Shown here piece by piece: positions 5,671 to 6,566 of a stretch of 6,566 nt of DNA. Where the stretch lies: assembly GCA_033720695.1 (NCBI GenBank), contig JAWWCA010000201.1, forward strand, positions 1 to 6,566, written 5' to 3'. A program made the position numbers and the translations under genes. Numbering within the stretch: the stretch's first letter is position 1; each line of letters starts with the position of its first letter. Source of the stretch: DATGQT01 sp033720695. Its GTDB lineage: Bacteria > Bacteroidota > Rhodothermia > Rhodothermales > Rubricoccaceae. Below the pieces are notes generated by a model, which was given only the letters and a program-made list of their open reading frames with translations, did no database searches and was not told where the DNA came from.

Positions 5671-5703
5671 GCGCCCCGGCCGCCACTGAGGCAGCCGGGG
5701 CGC
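5671..5703 (-). terminator. Hairpin terminator after dnaK
   Basis: On the minus strand GCGCCCCGGC pairs perfectly with GCCGGGGCGC. A T-G wobble and a further GCC/GGC continue the stem to a 5-nt loop, TCAGT, and one more C-G pair can be added outside (5670/5704). It begins 23 nt after the dnaK stop codon. There is no T-tract behind it, so termination may depend on the very stable stem or on a factor. It separates dnaK from the sigma-factor/kinase unit. Because the stem is symmetrical it could also act on plus-strand transcripts. Confidence 0.75.
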
Positions 5704-5726
5704 GTCGGTCAGGAGTCCCGGGAGGG

Positions 5727-6566
5727 TCAGGCCTTCTCGCCGTCGCCCTCGTCGACGACCTCGAAGTCGGCGTCCTGGACCGGGGCCTCGTCGGCCCCGT
5801 CGGCGGCGCCGTCGGCGGCGGCCTCCTGGGCGTTGACGTCGGGCGTCTCGCCGGTGGCCTCGGCCTGCTGGGCGCGGTAGAGGTCCTCGCTGGCGGCGCT
5901 CCAGGCGGCGTTGAGCTGGTCCACGGCCGAGTCCACCTCGGCGAGGTCCTTCTCCTTGTGGACGGCCTTGAGCCGCTCGAGCGCCGACTCGATCTGGGTC
6001 CGCTTCTCGGCCGGGATCTTGTCGCCGTAGTCGCGGAGGTTCTTCTCGGAGGAGAAGATGAGGGCGTCGGCGGTGTTGAGCTTCTCGACCTGCTCCTTCC
6101 GCTGGCGGTCCTCGGCGGCGTGCTCGCGCGCGCTCTTGCGCATCTGCTCGACCTCCTCGTCGGAGAGCCCGCTGGAGGCCTCGATCCGGATCGACTGCTC
6201 CTTGCCCGTCGCCTTGTCCTTGGCCGAGACCGAGAGGATGCCGTCGGCGTCGATGTCGAAGGTGACCTCGACCTGGGGCACGCCGCGCGGGGCCGGCGGG
6301 ATGCCGTCGAGGTGGAAGCGGCCGATGGTCCGGTTGTCGAGCGCCATCGAGCGGTCGCCCTGGAGCACGTGGATCTCGACCGAGGGCTGGTTGTCGCTCG
6401 CCGTCGAGAACACCTCGCTCTTCCGCGTCGGGATCGTGGTGTTGGCGGGGATGAGCGTGGTCATCACGCCGCCGAGCGTCTCGATGCCGAGGTTGAGCGG
6501 GGTGACGTCGAGGAGGAGGACGTCCTTGACGTCGCCCGAGAGCACGCCGCCCTGGATGGCCGCGCC
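5727..6566 (-). CDS. dnaK: Molecular chaperone DnaK (Hsp70), C-terminal 279 residues, cut by the right edge
   Basis: DnaK binds and releases exposed hydrophobic peptides in the cytoplasm in an ATP cycle with DnaJ and GrpE. The visible part begins in the last nucleotide-binding segment (GAAIQGGVLSGD). It continues through the interdomain linker (DVLLLDVTPLNLGIETLGG), the beta-sandwich substrate-binding domain (VFSTASDNQPSVEIHVLQGD; PPAPRGVPQVEVTFDIDADG) and the helical lid (SGLSDEEVEQMRKSAREHAA; EKNLRDYGDKIPAEKRTQIE). It ends in a flexible Ala/acidic tail with the DADFEVVDE motif typical of DnaK C-termini. The frame is open to the window edge, so there is no start in view. Everything seen matches a normal, intact housekeeping copy. 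It is separated from the sigma-factor gene by a strong hairpin and is probably an independent unit. Confidence 0.97.
   Translation of the reverse strand, partial: GAAIQGGVLSGDVKDVLLLDVTPLNLGIETLGGVMTTLIPANTTIPTRKSEVFSTASDNQPSVEIHVLQGDRSMALDNRTIGRFHLDGIPPAPRGVPQVEVTFDIDADGILSVSAKDKATGKEQSIRIEASSGLSDEEVEQMRKSAREHAAEDRQRKEQVEKLNTADALIFSSEKNLRDYGDKIPAEKRTQIESALERLKAVHKEKDLAEVDSAVDQLNAAWSAASEDLYRAQQAEATGETPDVNAQEAAADGAADGADEAPVQDADFEVVDEGDGEKA

Noticed and set aside
5036..5689. Plus-strand open frame (217 aa) over the whole sigma-factor gene
   Set aside because: It is an antisense shadow of a clearly conserved sigma factor and runs into the dnaK terminator.
5579..5726. Possible tRNA, small RNA or riboswitch in the dnaK/sigma-factor gap
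   Set aside because: Apart from the terminator hairpin and a weak box, no cloverleaf or known riboswitch core is recognisable by eye.

Overview
The window comes from a very GC-rich Gram-negative bacterium, most likely Rhodothermota (Rubricoccaceae-like, e.g. relatives of Rubrivirga or Rubricoccus). The clues are a type IX secretion (T9SS) type A sorting domain on an exported protein, a TIGR02999-type ECF sigma factor paired with a TPR-bearing Ser/Thr kinase, and start codons without Shine-Dalgarno sequences. The lineage is inferred from these features, not from a marker-gene tree.

All genes lie on the minus strand, so transcription runs from right to left. In that order they are: the C-terminal 279 residues of DnaK (5727-6566, cut by the right edge); a strong hairpin terminator (5671-5703); an ECF-type sigma factor (5039-5578); a 924-aa membrane Ser/Thr kinase with a C-terminal TPR array (2214-4988); a 671-aa secreted seven-bladed FG-GAP beta-propeller with a T9SS sorting domain (89-2104); and the first three codons of another gene (1-11).

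The sigma factor and kinase look like a matched signalling pair. The kinase domain should be cytoplasmic and the TPRs periplasmic. The sigma factor lacks the usual acidic region-2.2 motif and has threonines there, as in sigma factors activated by phosphorylation.

The most interesting structure outside the genes is a bipartite element, GATGACA, then exactly 16 nt, then TGCGCYTC. It occurs upstream of the kinase, the FG-GAP gene and the gene at the left edge. For the last two, the whole 82-nt stretch from GATGACA to the ATG aligns without gaps at about 71% identity. A testable model is that the sigma factor, controlled by the kinase, reads this element and drives its own kinase plus a set of surface proteins.

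Two other oddities stand out. The FG-GAP gene appears to have lost its stop codon (a one-base change, TGA to GGA) and reads through its own terminator hairpin until it stops inside the next gene's GATGACA box. The sigma factor also seems to lack a stretch between its sigma-2 and sigma-4 domains.
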